A DNA stretch of 64,000 bases from Bacteroidales bacterium (GCA_016928305.1 JAFGKY010000136.1:35488-99487); one strand, 5' to 3'; positions 8,658-17,351 are shown, counted from the stretch's first letter. Notes: generated by a model not told the origin, from the sequence alone. Made by a program: numbers and translations.

Positions 8658-9359
8658 TTATTCTTCCTCCGGCTTTTCACTTCCTTCCTGAAGCATGTCC
8701 GGGCGAAGCTTTCGTGTTCTTTCCAGTGATTGCTGATGCCTCCATTCGTCAACCTGTAATTGATGACCTGACAGAAGGATGTCCGGTACCTTCCATCCCT
8801 TGTAATTAGCCGGACGTGTATAGACTGGAGGAGCCAGTAAGTTATCCTGAAAAGAATCCATTAATGCCGACGTTTCGTCCGACAGTACACCGGGTATCAG
8901 TCGTCCTGTGCAATCCGTAATGACTAAAGCCGCTATCTCACCTCCCGATAACACATAATCACCAATAGAGACCTCTCGTGTTATAAAATGATCTCTGACC
9001 CGCTGATCCACTCCTTTATAATGTCCGCAAAGCATCAGAATATTCTTCTTCGTAACCAGATAGTTAGCCATTCGTTGCGTAAATCTTTCACCATCCGGAG
9101 TCAGGTAAAGAATTTCATCATACTGTCTTTCACCGGTTAGTTTAGAGATACACAGGTCAATTGGTTCTATCATCATTACCATTCCTGCACCTCCGCCAAA
9201 TGCATAGTCATCTGCCTGCTTATGCTTGTTACGGGCATAATCCCTGATATTATGAATATATATTTCAAGCAGGCCCTTCTCTTTTGCCCTTTTGAGAATG
9301 GAATAATTAAGCGGACTTTCAAGAAGTTCGGGCAGAAGGGTGAGTATATCGATTCTCAT
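8658..9359 (-). CDS. trmD: tRNA (guanine-N1-)-methyltransferase TrmD
   Basis: Methylates G37 of tRNAs next to the anticodon using S-adenosylmethionine, preventing +1 frameshifting. The 233 residues match TrmD over the whole length: [20 protein letters not shown] at the start, [15 protein letters not shown] (about 54-68), [12 protein letters not shown] and [16 protein letters not shown] (about 133-150) forming the trefoil-knot SAM site, then the C-terminal domain with [20 protein letters not shown]. The last residues [10 protein letters not shown] are acidic. Preceded by a complete -33/-7 promoter. Usually found with rplS and rimM in proteobacteria; here it stands alone. Confidence 0.97.
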   Translation of the reverse strand: MRIDILTLLPELLESPLNYSILKRAKEKGLLEIYIHNIRDYARNKHKQADDYAFGGGAGMVMMIEPIDLCISKLTGERQYDEILYLTPDGERFTQRMANYLVTKKNILMLCGHYKGVDQRVRDHFITREVSIGDYVLSGGEIAALVITDCTGRLIPGVLSDETSALMDSFQDNLLAPPVYTRPANYKGWKVPDILLSGHQLQVDEWRHQQSLERTRKLRPDMLQEGSEKPEEE

Positions 9360-9419
9360 GATATTGTATTGGCTTCTGGTATTTCCAAATCAGCCATTAA
9401 GGCCAAGCACTGAGAAGAA

Positions 9420-9451
9420 CAAAAATAAAAATTATTAAAGTCCATTGCAAA
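9420..9451 (-). promoter_or_regulatory. Bacteroidota promoter of trmD (TTTG, 20 bp, TATTTTTG)
   Basis: On the minus strand TTTG (9448-9451) is followed by a 20-base spacer and TATTTTTG (9420-9427), an exact match to the -33/-7 consensus of the phylum with ideal spacing. Predicted start of transcription is near 9413, about 54 bases before the trmD ATG. Confidence 0.7.
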
Positions 9452-9589
9452 CAGGTTGTCGATAAAATAAAAAATCCCTATATCTTGACTTATAACCACA
9501 AAATGAATAACTTTCATTCATAATTTTTTATCCGGTGAAATAAAGTTATATTACCCATATAGTCTGTAATTATTTTATTATCTTTTCTT

Positions 9590-9765
9590 ATGGATGCAAA
9601 GGAAAAAATTTATGAGGTAATGAAAAAACCGGTAGGGAATTACGGACAGGTGAAATTTCAAATCTTGCAGGATTGGACAAACAAGAGGTCGAAAAGGCCA
9701 TTAAAATGCTTGACAGGGAAAAAAGAATATTTTCACCAAAACGTTGTTTCTGGAAGGTTAAATAA
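9590..9765 (+). pseudogene. Small winged-helix protein gene with a one-base frameshift
   Basis: From ATG 9590 the frame gives MDAKEKIYEVMKK and then nonsense. If one A is added to the A6 run at 9623-9628, it reads on as TGRELRTGEISNLAGLDKQE and continues through VEKAIKMLDREKR to IFSPKRCFWKVK and TAA at 9763-9765. The restored 58-residue protein is a typical winged helix-turn-helix (helix EISNLAGL, recognition helix DKQEVEKAIKML, wing KRIFSPKRC) of a small protein type seen in Bacteroidota. The unshifted frame would run on to 9808 but is not protein-like. A sequencing error, a real mutation, or -1 slippage on AAA AAA could each explain it. Confidence 0.7.
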
Positions 9766-9866
9766 TATCATTACAGGTTTTTTTATCGAATTTCAAAAAA
9801 CTGTGTAAATGCAATAATTGCTTGAATGATAGAATATTATGCCTGAAATGCTTGATGTAAAAGATA

Positions 9867-10415
9867 ATGCTTCAGGAATATTATAATACGCTTGATCTGA
9901 ATCCCGGTGCTACAACTGATGAAATTAAGAAAGCATACCGGTCAAAGGCTAAGCTTTGTCATCCTGACACCAATAAGGCTCCGGAAGCTCATTTCCAATT
10001 TATAAGGATCAAAGAGGCTTTTGACATTCTTCTTAAGGTTAAGAATCTGGAAAGATACAGGATGTATCATTACACCCGGTTTTATCATCCGCAGGACCCG
10101 TATTTTCGGTCCGTTCATCACTTTCACCACCATGCCACCCATGCACGGCAGAATCATAAGGATAAAGATGAAGAGAATGATTTTATGAACAGAAAAGTCG
10201 GTCGTACTATTTATCTTTCTGTACACATATTATTTATTATTACGGGTTTCCTGATCTTCTCGGGACCTCTTTATACCTTGCTGACCCGTGGATTCAATCC
10301 ATACCATACTCGTGCTGATACCCTATTTGCAATGGTTGCCGGTATGACATTTGGTATTATTATGATGTACAAGATTTCCAGCTCCTTCATCAGGTTTCTT
10401 CGGAAAGACCTGTAA
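9867..10415 (+). CDS. DnaJ-domain membrane protein
   Basis: A 182-residue protein with an N-terminal J domain (about residues 3-65: YYNTLDLNPGATTDEIKKAY, then CHPDTNKAPEAHFQFIRIKE) including the HPD tripeptide that stimulates DnaK ATPase. A His-rich linker (HHFHHHATHARQNHKDKDEE, about 84-105) leads to two membrane segments (about 118-138, VHILFIITGFLIFSGPLY, and 152-172, LFAMVAGMTFGIIMMY). It lacks the G/F and zinc-finger regions, so it is not DnaJ itself but a type III J-protein that would recruit DnaK to the membrane. It is 27 bases upstream of the YghO-like gene and probably co-transcribed. Confidence 0.85.
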   Translation: MLQEYYNTLDLNPGATTDEIKKAYRSKAKLCHPDTNKAPEAHFQFIRIKEAFDILLKVKNLERYRMYHYTRFYHPQDPYFRSVHHFHHHATHARQNHKDKDEENDFMNRKVGRTIYLSVHILFIITGFLIFSGPLYTLLTRGFNPYHTRADTLFAMVAGMTFGIIMMYKISSSFIRFLRKDL

Positions 10416-10442
10416 TTCTTCATATTATTATTCTTCACGTAT

Positions 10443-11564
10443 ATGACCCTGCAAATAAAGGAAGTACATTCAAAAAAGGATCTGAAAGAATTCATTTACC
10501 TGCCGGAAAGAATTCACCGCCACCATCATAATTGGGTACCCCCGTTATATATTGATGAGTGGGATTTTTATAATCCTGAAAAGAATTCTGCATTTCACCA
10601 CAGCGATACAGTAATGTTGCTTGCGGTGCGTGAAAATAAGCCGGTAGGAAGGATAATGGGCATTATTAATCATAAGTATAACAAAACCCATAATGAATCT
10701 CATGCCCGGTTCTTTAATATGGAATGCTGGGAAGAACCGGAGGTCGCATATGCACTGACAGCTGCGGTTGAAAACTGGGCCAGACACCATGGAATGACGA
10801 AAATTATCGGCCCACTTGGTTTCTCGGATAAAGATCCTCAGGGTTTTATGATTGAGGGTTTTGATAAACCAATGGTAGTTGCCACCAACTGCAGTTTGCC
10901 CTATATGCCGGATCTGATCGAAAAATGCGGTTATGCAAGGGAGGTTGATTTGTTTAGCTACCGGCTTGAAATACCCGATGGCATACCTGAGATTTATAGC
11001 AGTATTTACAAACGGGCAAACCTGAATGGTGGATTTACAATAAAGGAGTTTACGGCAAAAAAAGAACTCCGGAAGTTTATCCGACCTGTATTTCAGCTTA
11101 TTAATGAAACCTATGCTGATATTTACGGTTTTGCAGAACTTGAAAATGAGGAAATGGATTATATGGCTGATCGGTATATGTACATCCTTAATCCGAAATT
11201 TATTAAGATCGTCCTCGACCGGGAAAATAAAATAGCAGCTTTTGTAATCGGTATGCCAGAAATGGCAGGTGGTATAAGAAAAGCAAAAGGTCGTTTGTTT
11301 CCGTTCGGATTTTTAAAAATTCTTTGGGAAAGCAAAACTACAAAGATGCTGACACTATATCTGGGTGCCATAAAGGAAAAATACAGAAACAGCGGACTGG
11401 ATGCTTTACTGGGCATTAAAATGCTGGATACCGCAAAAAAGGAAAAAATGACCTTTATCGACAGTCACCTGGTGCTCGAATCCAATATCAGGATGAGAAG
11501 GGAATATGAGAAACTGGGAGGAGTAGTCTATAAAAAATACCGGATTTATCAAAAAGCGTTATAA
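10443..11564 (+). CDS. YghO-like GNAT-related protein
   Basis: A 373-residue cytoplasmic protein of the YghO-like family, distantly related to GNAT acyltransferases. Matching segments are FIYLPERIHRHHHNWVPPLY near the N-terminus, PVGRIMGIINHKYN at about 75, GPLGFSDKDPQGFMIEGFD at about 122-140, and the C-terminal ALLGIKMLDTAKKEKM and SHLVLESNIRMRREYEKLGG, where the last segment resembles the acetyl-CoA-binding end of GNAT proteins. Substrate unknown. It probably shares an operon with the J-protein upstream. A ten-copy heptad repeat begins 31 bases after its stop. Confidence 0.75.
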   Translation: MTLQIKEVHSKKDLKEFIYLPERIHRHHHNWVPPLYIDEWDFYNPEKNSAFHHSDTVMLLAVRENKPVGRIMGIINHKYNKTHNESHARFFNMECWEEPEVAYALTAAVENWARHHGMTKIIGPLGFSDKDPQGFMIEGFDKPMVVATNCSLPYMPDLIEKCGYAREVDLFSYRLEIPDGIPEIYSSIYKRANLNGGFTIKEFTAKKELRKFIRPVFQLINETYADIYGFAELENEEMDYMADRYMYILNPKFIKIVLDRENKIAAFVIGMPEMAGGIRKAKGRLFPFGFLKILWESKTTKMLTLYLGAIKEKYRNSGLDALLGIKMLDTAKKEKMTFIDSHLVLESNIRMRREYEKLGGVVYKKYRIYQKAL

Positions 11565-11595
11565 CAGGAAAAAAATCAAAACAGCATAGGTAAGC

Positions 11596-11665
11596 AGTGA
11601 ACAGTGAACAGTGAACGGTGAACGGTGAACGGTGAACGGTGAACAGTGAACGGTGAACGGTGAAC
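11596..11665. repeat. Heptad tandem repeat (A/G)GTGAAC, 10 copies
   Basis: Ten consecutive units of RGTGAAC, with only the first base varying between A and G, starting 31 bases after the stop of the YghO-like gene. A CCTGCC...GGCAGG palindrome follows 28 bases later. The same unit recurs, in fewer copies, near 16421, 32768 and 58822. Confidence 0.95.
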
Positions 11666-11692
11666 AAGGCTCTTAGTATCTGGTCTTAAAGA

Positions 11693-11714
11693 CCTGCCCT
11701 ACGGCAGGCAGGCT
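11693..11714. repeat. Palindromic element CCTGCC-CTAC-GGCAGG
   Basis: CCTGCC (11693-11698) and GGCAGG (11703-11708) with a 4-base loop, then CAGGCT. Related copies are at 16401, 58840 and 59966, each next to a heptad repeat. The rest of 11564-11797 shows no gene. Confidence 0.75.
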
Positions 11715-11797
11715 GCACAACTATCTGACCTTATGACGTTCCTGCCATACCAAGGCATACACGAGGCATGAAGGCTGACAAATAAACGCTAATACTT

Positions 11798-12595
11798 ATG
11801 ATCATTAGCGCAAGCAGGCGAACGGATATACCCGCTTTTTTTGGTGAGTGGTTCATAGAAAAAATTGATCAGGGTTTTATAGACGTTCAAAATCCATACA
11901 ATAAAAAACTGATCAGGCGGGTATCTTTAATGCCCGTTGATGTGGATTGTATTGTATTCTGGACCCGGAATCCAAAACCTTTTTTTAAATTGTTACCTTT
12001 GCTTCAAGCCTATACCTACTATTTTCTGTTCACACTTACACCTTATGGGAGTGAACTTGAACCAAAAGTGCCTGAAAAGGAAGAACTTGTCCATACATTG
12101 TGCAGCTTGTCAGAAATGATTGGCAAAGAAAGGGTTATTTGGAGATATGATCCGATAATATATACAGCTTCATTGGATACCAGTTATCATATCAGGGCTT
12201 TTGAAACGATGACCGGAAAATTGATGAACCATACCCAAAAGTGTGTTATAAGTTTTCTTGCTCCATACAGAAAAACCGTTTGTAAACTCAAGAATTTCAA
12301 TATCCGGCAACCGGAAATGAAAGAAATAGCTCTTTTGCTGGAATCATTCACTGATATCGGAAAAAAATGCGGTATAGAAATTGCTTCATGCGCATCAGAT
12401 ATGCCGCTGAAAGATTATGGAGTGATGCCTAACCGTTGTATCGATAACGAGTTGATCAGCAAATTGACGGGTAAAACACTGGCCCATCGAAAGGATAAAA
12501 GCCAACGGATCTCATGCGGATGTCATGAAAGCATTGATATCGGAACATATAACACATGTCGATATGAATGCCTGTATTGTTATGCAAATGGATAA
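11798..12595 (+). CDS. DUF1848 family protein (cysteine-rich C-terminus)
   Basis: A 265-residue protein of the DUF1848 family. Its start MIISASRRTDIPAFFGEWF and the segment CIVFWTRNPKPF are diagnostic. Also present are VIWRYDPII at about 115-123 and a C-terminal Cys cluster, CGCHESIDIG then YNTCRYECLYCYANG, giving CxC and CxxxCxxC motifs. The CxxxCxxC spacing recalls the cluster-binding loop of radical SAM enzymes but lies at the wrong end of the protein, so an Fe-S cluster is inferred, not shown. The reaction is unknown to me. No operon partner; the next gene converges from the other strand. Confidence 0.85.
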   Translation: MIISASRRTDIPAFFGEWFIEKIDQGFIDVQNPYNKKLIRRVSLMPVDVDCIVFWTRNPKPFFKLLPLLQAYTYYFLFTLTPYGSELEPKVPEKEELVHTLCSLSEMIGKERVIWRYDPIIYTASLDTSYHIRAFETMTGKLMNHTQKCVISFLAPYRKTVCKLKNFNIRQPEMKEIALLLESFTDIGKKCGIEIASCASDMPLKDYGVMPNRCIDNELISKLTGKTLAHRKDKSQRISCGCHESIDIGTYNTCRYECLYCYANG

Positions 12596-12723
12596 ACAAA
12601 CCTAAAGGAATAAAAAAGATTGGCAAAGGTCTAACATAATGCCGGAAAATATCTTCTTTCGGGACGATTCGTAGAAGGCTGATTGTTAATTCCAGGACGA
12701 AGATGACTGATGTGCTTGCAGGA

Positions 12724-13392
12724 CTAAAAATCCATTTGCATAAGCAAACTAAGCGATCTTACTTTATAACCTTCTAACTCATCGCTCTGTTCTTTACCAA
12801 CAACGAATAATCCAAAATCATACCTGATTTGTGGTAACAAACTTAAACCACCTTTGATCTTAAAATGGAGACCTATACCTCCGGATAATCCATAATCAAA
12901 TCTTTTCAATAAGTCACTTGCATTACGGGAAATGCTTCCATTGAACATATTCCCCATAACTGAATATTCACTGACCCCATGCATTGTAGATCGTATGAGG
13001 GTTGCAACGTAAGGTCCACAATTAATGAAGACACCAATTTTGTTTCCGTATGAATATTGAGGCAATATTGAAATTGAAATATAATACATCCCAAGATTAT
13101 ACTGTCTCTCCCCAGAATGGGAAACTCCTCCAAAACTGGCTTCAACAAAAGAGGAAAGATGTTTGAATGTTAATGTTGACAAAAGACTCAGATTCTTAAT
13201 CAGGCATGTTTTGATGCCCGCGCCCAACATGACGGAAACTCTTGGATCAGTATCCACATAATAAATATCCTCTGATTCATATAGCAAAGAATAGTCAGGC
13301 CCAGCATATACAAATGCAGTGACCTGACAAAATGAACAGGTATAATGAAATAGCACAAGTATGATAATAACTATGCTTTTTTTCATTTTCAA
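12724..13392 (-). CDS. Outer-membrane beta-barrel protein, PorT-like
   Basis: A 222-residue exported protein with a signal peptide (MKKSIVIIILVLFHYTCSFC, cleavage near residue 22) and a body of alternating amphipathic strands ending in an aromatic residue (LSLLMQMDF), as expected for an outer-membrane beta-barrel. Repeated segments such as GAGIKTCLIKNLSLLSTLTF and GIGLHFKIKGGLSLLPQIRY have the hairpin periodicity of 8-stranded barrels of the OMP_b-brl / PorT-like group. No ligand or partner is evident. It is transcribed away from the T9SS cargo gene at 13605, across a 212-base A/T-rich gap in which I see no clear promoter. Confidence 0.7.
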   Translation of the reverse strand: MKMKKSIVIIILVLFHYTCSFCQVTAFVYAGPDYSLLYESEDIYYVDTDPRVSVMLGAGIKTCLIKNLSLLSTLTFKHLSSFVEASFGGVSHSGERQYNLGMYYISISILPQYSYGNKIGVFINCGPYVATLIRSTMHGVSEYSVMGNMFNGSISRNASDLLKRFDYGLSGGIGLHFKIKGGLSLLPQIRYDFGLFVVGKEQSDELEGYKVRSLSLLMQMDF

Positions 13393-13604
13393 AATCTTAA
13401 ATACATAGATATGAAATATTTATGAATAATCAAAAAGACCTTATCAATGCTTTTCATTTGCTTTGCTTTCTGTCGTGCAATAAAAAATTTAATACTACCA
13501 GTTAACAAATCAAACCGATTTTGAATACAAATAATATCATATCCATATTGAAAAATTTAATAATTTTCTTATCCAAAACATAATCACATAAAATTATATG
13601 TACT

Positions 13605-14531
13605 ATGAAAAAGCTTTTATTCATAATATTGACGTTATTTGGCCTGACTTATGCGAATTCGCAAGAATTGGTTGTGGGTGGTGATATGGAAATTAAGGGA
13701 TCCTGGCTGACTGCCAGTCCGATGGGAGGAGCTGACGAAGCCACCTTTGATTTTGGCTATTCCAATGATGTACCGGCGCTTGGAACCGGCGGCTGTCTGG
13801 CCATTACCGGTTTCGGGCAAACCCGGTGTCTGGCTTGGCAGCCCGTTACCATAACACCCGGTCATTCATACACCTTTGAAGGTGTATATAAGAATAGTTC
13901 AATGGATGAAGTTGCCAATACCTGGTTTGAAGTGATCCTGTCAAGAAATAACCCTGATCCGGAAGCGGACTATCATCCGGGCGACGGTGATTTTATATAC
14001 GCTAACAACTCCTGGATGGCCGCACCGCTTGGAAATTTCACAGGACTCGATGATGAATTGATAAATGTTTCCGAGTTCAAATGGATCAAAGGTTCATCGA
14101 CCGGTACAGATACCCTATTAACGTCTACAAAGGTTTATATATCGGATACCGTCACGGTTACTGAATGGTATGTCGGAATCAAGGCAGGAATCTGGGCTGA
14201 TAATGCAGGTGGTCCGCCTACTTTTATTTATTTGTTTGATAACATCAGCCTGTTTGACATTTCGGATGGAAATTCCATACAGGATGCTTTTACAAATGAC
14301 AATCTTAGTATGGTCTTCCCGAGTCCTTCTGATGGTATGATAACCGTTCGGTCGAAATCTGTTGAAACCGCAACTTTCTGCATGTACAACTACCTGGGAT
14401 CACCGGTGAAATCGGGCATTGTTGCATGTCAGGAAGCACGGCTGGATCTGAGCCGTATGGCCAAAGGTGTATACTTTATTAAAGTAAGCACGCGTTCCAC
14501 ATCAGAAATACATAAGGTGATCCTGCATTAA
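13605..14531 (+). CDS. Secreted protein with CBM-like domain and T9SS sorting domain
   Basis: A 308-residue exported protein. The signal peptide is MKKLLFIILTLFGLTYANSQ. The middle (about residues 22-215: LVVGGDMEIKGSWLTASP, PVTITPGHSYTFEGVYKN, VTVTEWYVGIKAGIW) has the pattern of a carbohydrate-binding beta-sandwich of the CBM4/9-like type that opens with a noun-like GxxME motif. The C-terminal 75 residues are a T9SS type A sorting domain (MVFPSPSDGMITV, SRMAKGVYFIKVSTRSTSEI, HKVILH). It should cross the outer membrane by the Type IX system and be anchored or released. There is no catalytic domain; a strong terminator follows. Confidence 0.85.
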   Translation: MKKLLFIILTLFGLTYANSQELVVGGDMEIKGSWLTASPMGGADEATFDFGYSNDVPALGTGGCLAITGFGQTRCLAWQPVTITPGHSYTFEGVYKNSSMDEVANTWFEVILSRNNPDPEADYHPGDGDFIYANNSWMAAPLGNFTGLDDELINVSEFKWIKGSSTGTDTLLTSTKVYISDTVTVTEWYVGIKAGIWADNAGGPPTFIYLFDNISLFDISDGNSIQDAFTNDNLSMVFPSPSDGMITVRSKSVETATFCMYNYLGSPVKSGIVACQEARLDLSRMAKGVYFIKVSTRSTSEIHKVILH

Positions 14532-14546
14532 AACAAAAAAAATAGA

Positions 14547-14594
14547 GAAAAAAGCTGCCAGGTACCAATAATGATGTCTGACAGCTTTTTTTTC
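14547..14594. terminator. Bidirectional rho-independent terminator
   Basis: AAAAAAGCTGCCAG (14548-14562) pairs with CTGACAGCTTTTTTTT (14578-14593), one mismatch, 15-base loop. It has T-runs on both strands, serving the CBM gene on plus and the minus-strand remnant and CBM9 gene on the other side. Confidence 0.85.
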
Positions 14595-14792
14595 TTATGG
14601 ATTTTGCAGATCAGTGAATATCCTTCTAATGATGCAGTTGAGTTTATCAACAAAGGTTTTTATTCCCCTGATTTCCATTGAATCAAACTCAGCAAATGTT
14701 ATCCGGTGCGATTTTGAATCATGTTCTATGCAGATCCATGTATTACATGTTCAGCGACAGGATGATTCTATGATGATGCAGGTTCCGTCAGA
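14595..14792 (-). pseudogene. Possible decayed coding remnant with one internal stop
   Basis: Directly downstream of the CBM9 gene on the minus strand, 66 codons read SDGTCIIIESSCR, a TGA, then TCNTWICIEHDSKSHRITF, followed by AEFDSMEIRGIKTFVDKLN and a short end at TAA (14595-14597), just before the terminator. The amino-acid composition and codon use look protein-like, but I recognise no family and cannot exclude chance. It may be the tail of a broken gene. Confidence 0.3.
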
Positions 14793-14796
14793 TCAT

Positions 14797-15882
14797 TCAA
14801 AGTTTGACAAATCTCATGAAAGCTATAATATTATTACCCTCTATAAACTTCGCATAATAGATTCCTTCACTCAGTTGCGATACCTGAATATGAGGACATT
14901 TTTGTCCCTGCATCCGATATGATGATAACACGCTTCCGCTGGTACCCAGAATCTCTATCCTGCTGGCATTATTGTTTACCTCAACATTCAAGTAATCGTA
15001 TACGGGATTTGGATAAGCTTTACCGGCAGGAAAATGCTGAATGTCAACCACAGGGTCTGGTATTAAATCGGAATACAATTTCACCACACCAAAATCATCG
15101 GCATTCATCCAGTGGTCATTATAATTTGCTTCCGGCACCCATACGGAACCAAAAAAATTGTCCCGTTGCCCGTCGTCCTCATCATTGTCACAGTATGCCA
15201 GAGAAAGCCCCATGATCTTATCCTTCGTTAGTGTAACCCTGGATGCTTCAGGATTGTCGTTTTCATAAGTATCATCATACACTTTCAATGAAAATTCACG
15301 TGTATACAGATTTCCTGTTTTCCGTAAAGCAAATTCAGGAATATGTTCCGTATAAGGCCTTGGAATATCTCCTACCCAGCATACTGTATCAACTTCGCCA
15401 TCCATTGGAAAGTCAGCATAAATGTGATAAGCAAATGCATTTTCTGCATTTTCACCGGTGCCGGGATTATCATATATATGAGGACCTCCCGAGTGGTCTT
15501 CATCTATGAAAACTTCCGCAATATCAAAATTATAAACATCGGCTGTCTGTCCCTCAACAAATCCGCCAATTGCCGCATTATCATTTATTTCAACAAGAAA
15601 ATACAGCAGGTTCTCTTTGGATGACCATACTGTTTTATACCTGCCACTATAATCGGAGGATTCTAATACTTCGCCGTAATTTATCCATACCTGGTCAATG
15701 GTCTGCCAGGTAGCATTATTCCAGCAGGCATCGTCACCTGTTCCGTTGATCACAGGAGGAGTGACCACATCATAAACTTTTACCGTATCATCCTGCAGGG
15801 CATACACGCTTGGAGTAAATGGCATAGTTAAAAAACTTATTGCAGCAATAATTAGGAACTGAATGAATTTGTTTGTTTTCAA
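14797..15882 (-). CDS. Secreted CBM9-like domain protein with T9SS sorting domain
   Basis: A 361-residue exported protein with a signal peptide (FLIIAAISFLTMPFTPSVYA, cut near residue 28). Residues about 35-270 form a family 9 carbohydrate-binding-like domain: PVINGTGDDACWNNATW, SSKENLLYFLVEINDN, YNFDIAEVFIDEDHSGG and NAFAYHIY are the usual sequence steps, including the acidic VEVFID-type strand. The C-terminus (AYPNPVYDYLNVEV, IEILGTSGSVLSSYRM, LSEGIYYAKF) is a T9SS sorting domain. No catalytic domain is present, so it is probably a surface glycan-binding protein. It converges with the CBM gene at 13605, and the pair may be functionally linked. Confidence 0.87.
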   Translation of the reverse strand: MKTNKFIQFLIIAAISFLTMPFTPSVYALQDDTVKVYDVVTPPVINGTGDDACWNNATWQTIDQVWINYGEVLESSDYSGRYKTVWSSKENLLYFLVEINDNAAIGGFVEGQTADVYNFDIAEVFIDEDHSGGPHIYDNPGTGENAENAFAYHIYADFPMDGEVDTVCWVGDIPRPYTEHIPEFALRKTGNLYTREFSLKVYDDTYENDNPEASRVTLTKDKIMGLSLAYCDNDEDDGQRDNFFGSVWVPEANYNDHWMNADDFGVVKLYSDLIPDPVVDIQHFPAGKAYPNPVYDYLNVEVNNNASRIEILGTSGSVLSSYRMQGQKCPHIQVSQLSEGIYYAKFIEGNNIIAFMRFVKL

Positions 15883-15907
15883 GTCGGATTTTTGTCTTGT
15901 TAAGATC

Positions 15908-16336
15908 TTATTTTCTTTTTAATATCACTTCCAGCACCAGTACATAACCTTCCTGCTCTCCCGGATATTGCATTTTCAGGACGACTTTATCCTTGTTCTC
16001 TTTCACAAATGTCTGTACCAGCAATGTGTCGTGCCAGTTCATAGCCAGGATTTCATCATTTATGAAATTGCAGGTCGCGGTCTGAAAACTTCCCGAATTT
16101 TCGAACCACCAATACCTGTATGCCTGTAACTTATCGTCCCAGGCAAAAATACCTTTGGCTTCACCGCCCGTTGCCGTTACATATTCAAAAAGAATGTATT
16201 TATCGTTTAAAATTTTTCTGAAAGATCCGGTTCCCGAATCTGTTCCGGCCGCACTGAAGATACTCTTTGGAATCCGGTATTCTAAATTCCAGGAGCCTAA
16301 AAGGAATCCGAACTTCTTCATAGCATCCTTTTGCAT
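15908..16336 (-). CDS. DUF1579-like lipocalin-fold protein
   Basis: A 142-residue cytoplasmic protein. The opening FGFLLGSWNLEYRIP (LLGxWxxxxR-type), GSFRKILNDKYILFEY, GIFAWDDKLQAYRYWWFEN and the repeated antiparallel strands match DUF1579-like proteins, which have a small lipocalin-like beta-barrel. The natural start is probably Met6 (MKKFGFLL), five codons inside the longest frame. It lies 25 bases upstream of the CBM9 gene on the same strand, but relation is unclear. Ligand unknown. Confidence 0.65.
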   Translation of the reverse strand: MQKDAMKKFGFLLGSWNLEYRIPKSIFSAAGTDSGTGSFRKILNDKYILFEYVTATGGEAKGIFAWDDKLQAYRYWWFENSGSFQTATCNFINDEILAMNWHDTLLVQTFVKENKDKVVLKMQYPGEQEGYVLVLEVILKRK

Positions 16337-16400
16337 ATTGATTTTTGTTTCCTTGAATATTGATTTAATGAGACCAATTTTTCAGGAGCGTACCCGCGAA

Positions 16401-16441
16401 CCTGCCCACGGCAGGCAGATTTCACTTTTCACCGTTCACTT
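16401..16441. repeat. Palindrome CCTGCC-CAC-GGCAGG plus three heptads at the dehydrogenase stop
   Basis: CCTGCC (16401-16406) / GGCAGG (16410-16415), followed at 16421-16441 by TTCACTT-TTCACCG-TTCACTT, which reads on the minus strand as AGTGAA-type heptads. The stop codon of the hydroxyacid dehydrogenase (16422-16424) lies inside the heptads, so its last residues (EVNGEK) are encoded by the repeat. Confidence 0.8.
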
Positions 16442-17351
16442 CCTTCTCCTTCCTTATTCCCGCCATGTTTTCCAGTGCCAGTATAAGGGCCTGGGTTCCT
16501 TTACGTCCGTACCCCAGTGCCTGAACCGACTGGTACAACTGATTCATCAGCGAAAGTCCGGGTAACGGCAAATGCATTCGTTTTGCTTCTTCCAGTATAA
16601 TTCCCATATCCTTGACAAAATGATTCACAAAAAAACCGGGTTCGAAGTCGCGTTGGAGTATTCTGGGTGCCAGGTTGTCGAGTGACCAGCAGGCAGCAGC
16701 GCCCAGACTGATTGAATGGAGCATGCTGGTAAGATCCAGGCCGGCCTTATGGCCATAAAATAAGCTTTCACACATGCCGATCATGGTGCCGGCAATAACA
16801 ATCTGATTGCACATTTTCGTATGCTGACCTGATCCGGCTTTTCCCTGGTATACTATTCTCTTGCCCAGAGTCTCAAACACAGGCATAAGGGCCTCAAAAG
16901 CCTCTTTATCTCCACCGGCCATAATAGAGAGAGTGGCATTACGTGCCCCAACATCACCGCCTGAAACAGGTGCATCAACCGCATATAAATTGCACTGAAT
17001 GGCCTTTTCATAAATTTCAACGGCGAGACTGGGACTGGTAGTGGTCATATCCACAAGAAAACTGCCGGGTTTGGCATATGCCAAAATGCCATTATTGCTG
17101 AAATATACTTCCCTGACATCCTGGGGATATCCAACCATGGTGATGATTACATCACTCTTTGAGGCGATAGCTGCGACACTCTCGGCCCAAACAGCTCCTT
17201 TGTCCAGACTTTTCAATGCTTTTTGCTTGGTCCGGGTATAAACAAGACCTTGGTAACCCTTGTCCAGCAAGTGTGAGAACATTGAAGATCCCATTACTCC
17301 GGTGCCAATCCATCCAATGACCGGATTTGTGGAGAGTCTGATGGTGTTCAT
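16422..17351 (-). CDS. NAD(P)-dependent beta-hydroxyacid dehydrogenase (GarR/HIBADH family)
   Basis: A 309-residue oxidoreductase of the 3-hydroxyisobutyrate dehydrogenase / tartronate semialdehyde reductase family, which interconverts beta-hydroxyacids and their semialdehydes. The N-terminal Rossmann motif is GWIGTGVMGSSM (GxGxxG), the substrate loop is DAPVSGGDVGA at about 128-138, and the catalytic Lys sits in GSGQHTKMCNQ at about 175. Length is typical. The exact substrate cannot be read from sequence; 2-hydroxy-3-oxopropionate and sulfolactaldehyde reductases both belong here. It is divergent from the LsrG-like and Fe-ADH genes, suggesting a small redox module. The C-terminus runs into a heptad repeat. 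Confidence 0.88.
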   Translation of the reverse strand: MNTIRLSTNPVIGWIGTGVMGSSMFSHLLDKGYQGLVYTRTKQKALKSLDKGAVWAESVAAIASKSDVIITMVGYPQDVREVYFSNNGILAYAKPGSFLVDMTTTSPSLAVEIYEKAIQCNLYAVDAPVSGGDVGARNATLSIMAGGDKEAFEALMPVFETLGKRIVYQGKAGSGQHTKMCNQIVIAGTMIGMCESLFYGHKAGLDLTSMLHSISLGAAACWSLDNLAPRILQRDFEPGFFVNHFVKDMGIILEEAKRMHLPLPGLSLMNQLYQSVQALGYGRKGTQALILALENMAGIRKEKEVNGEK

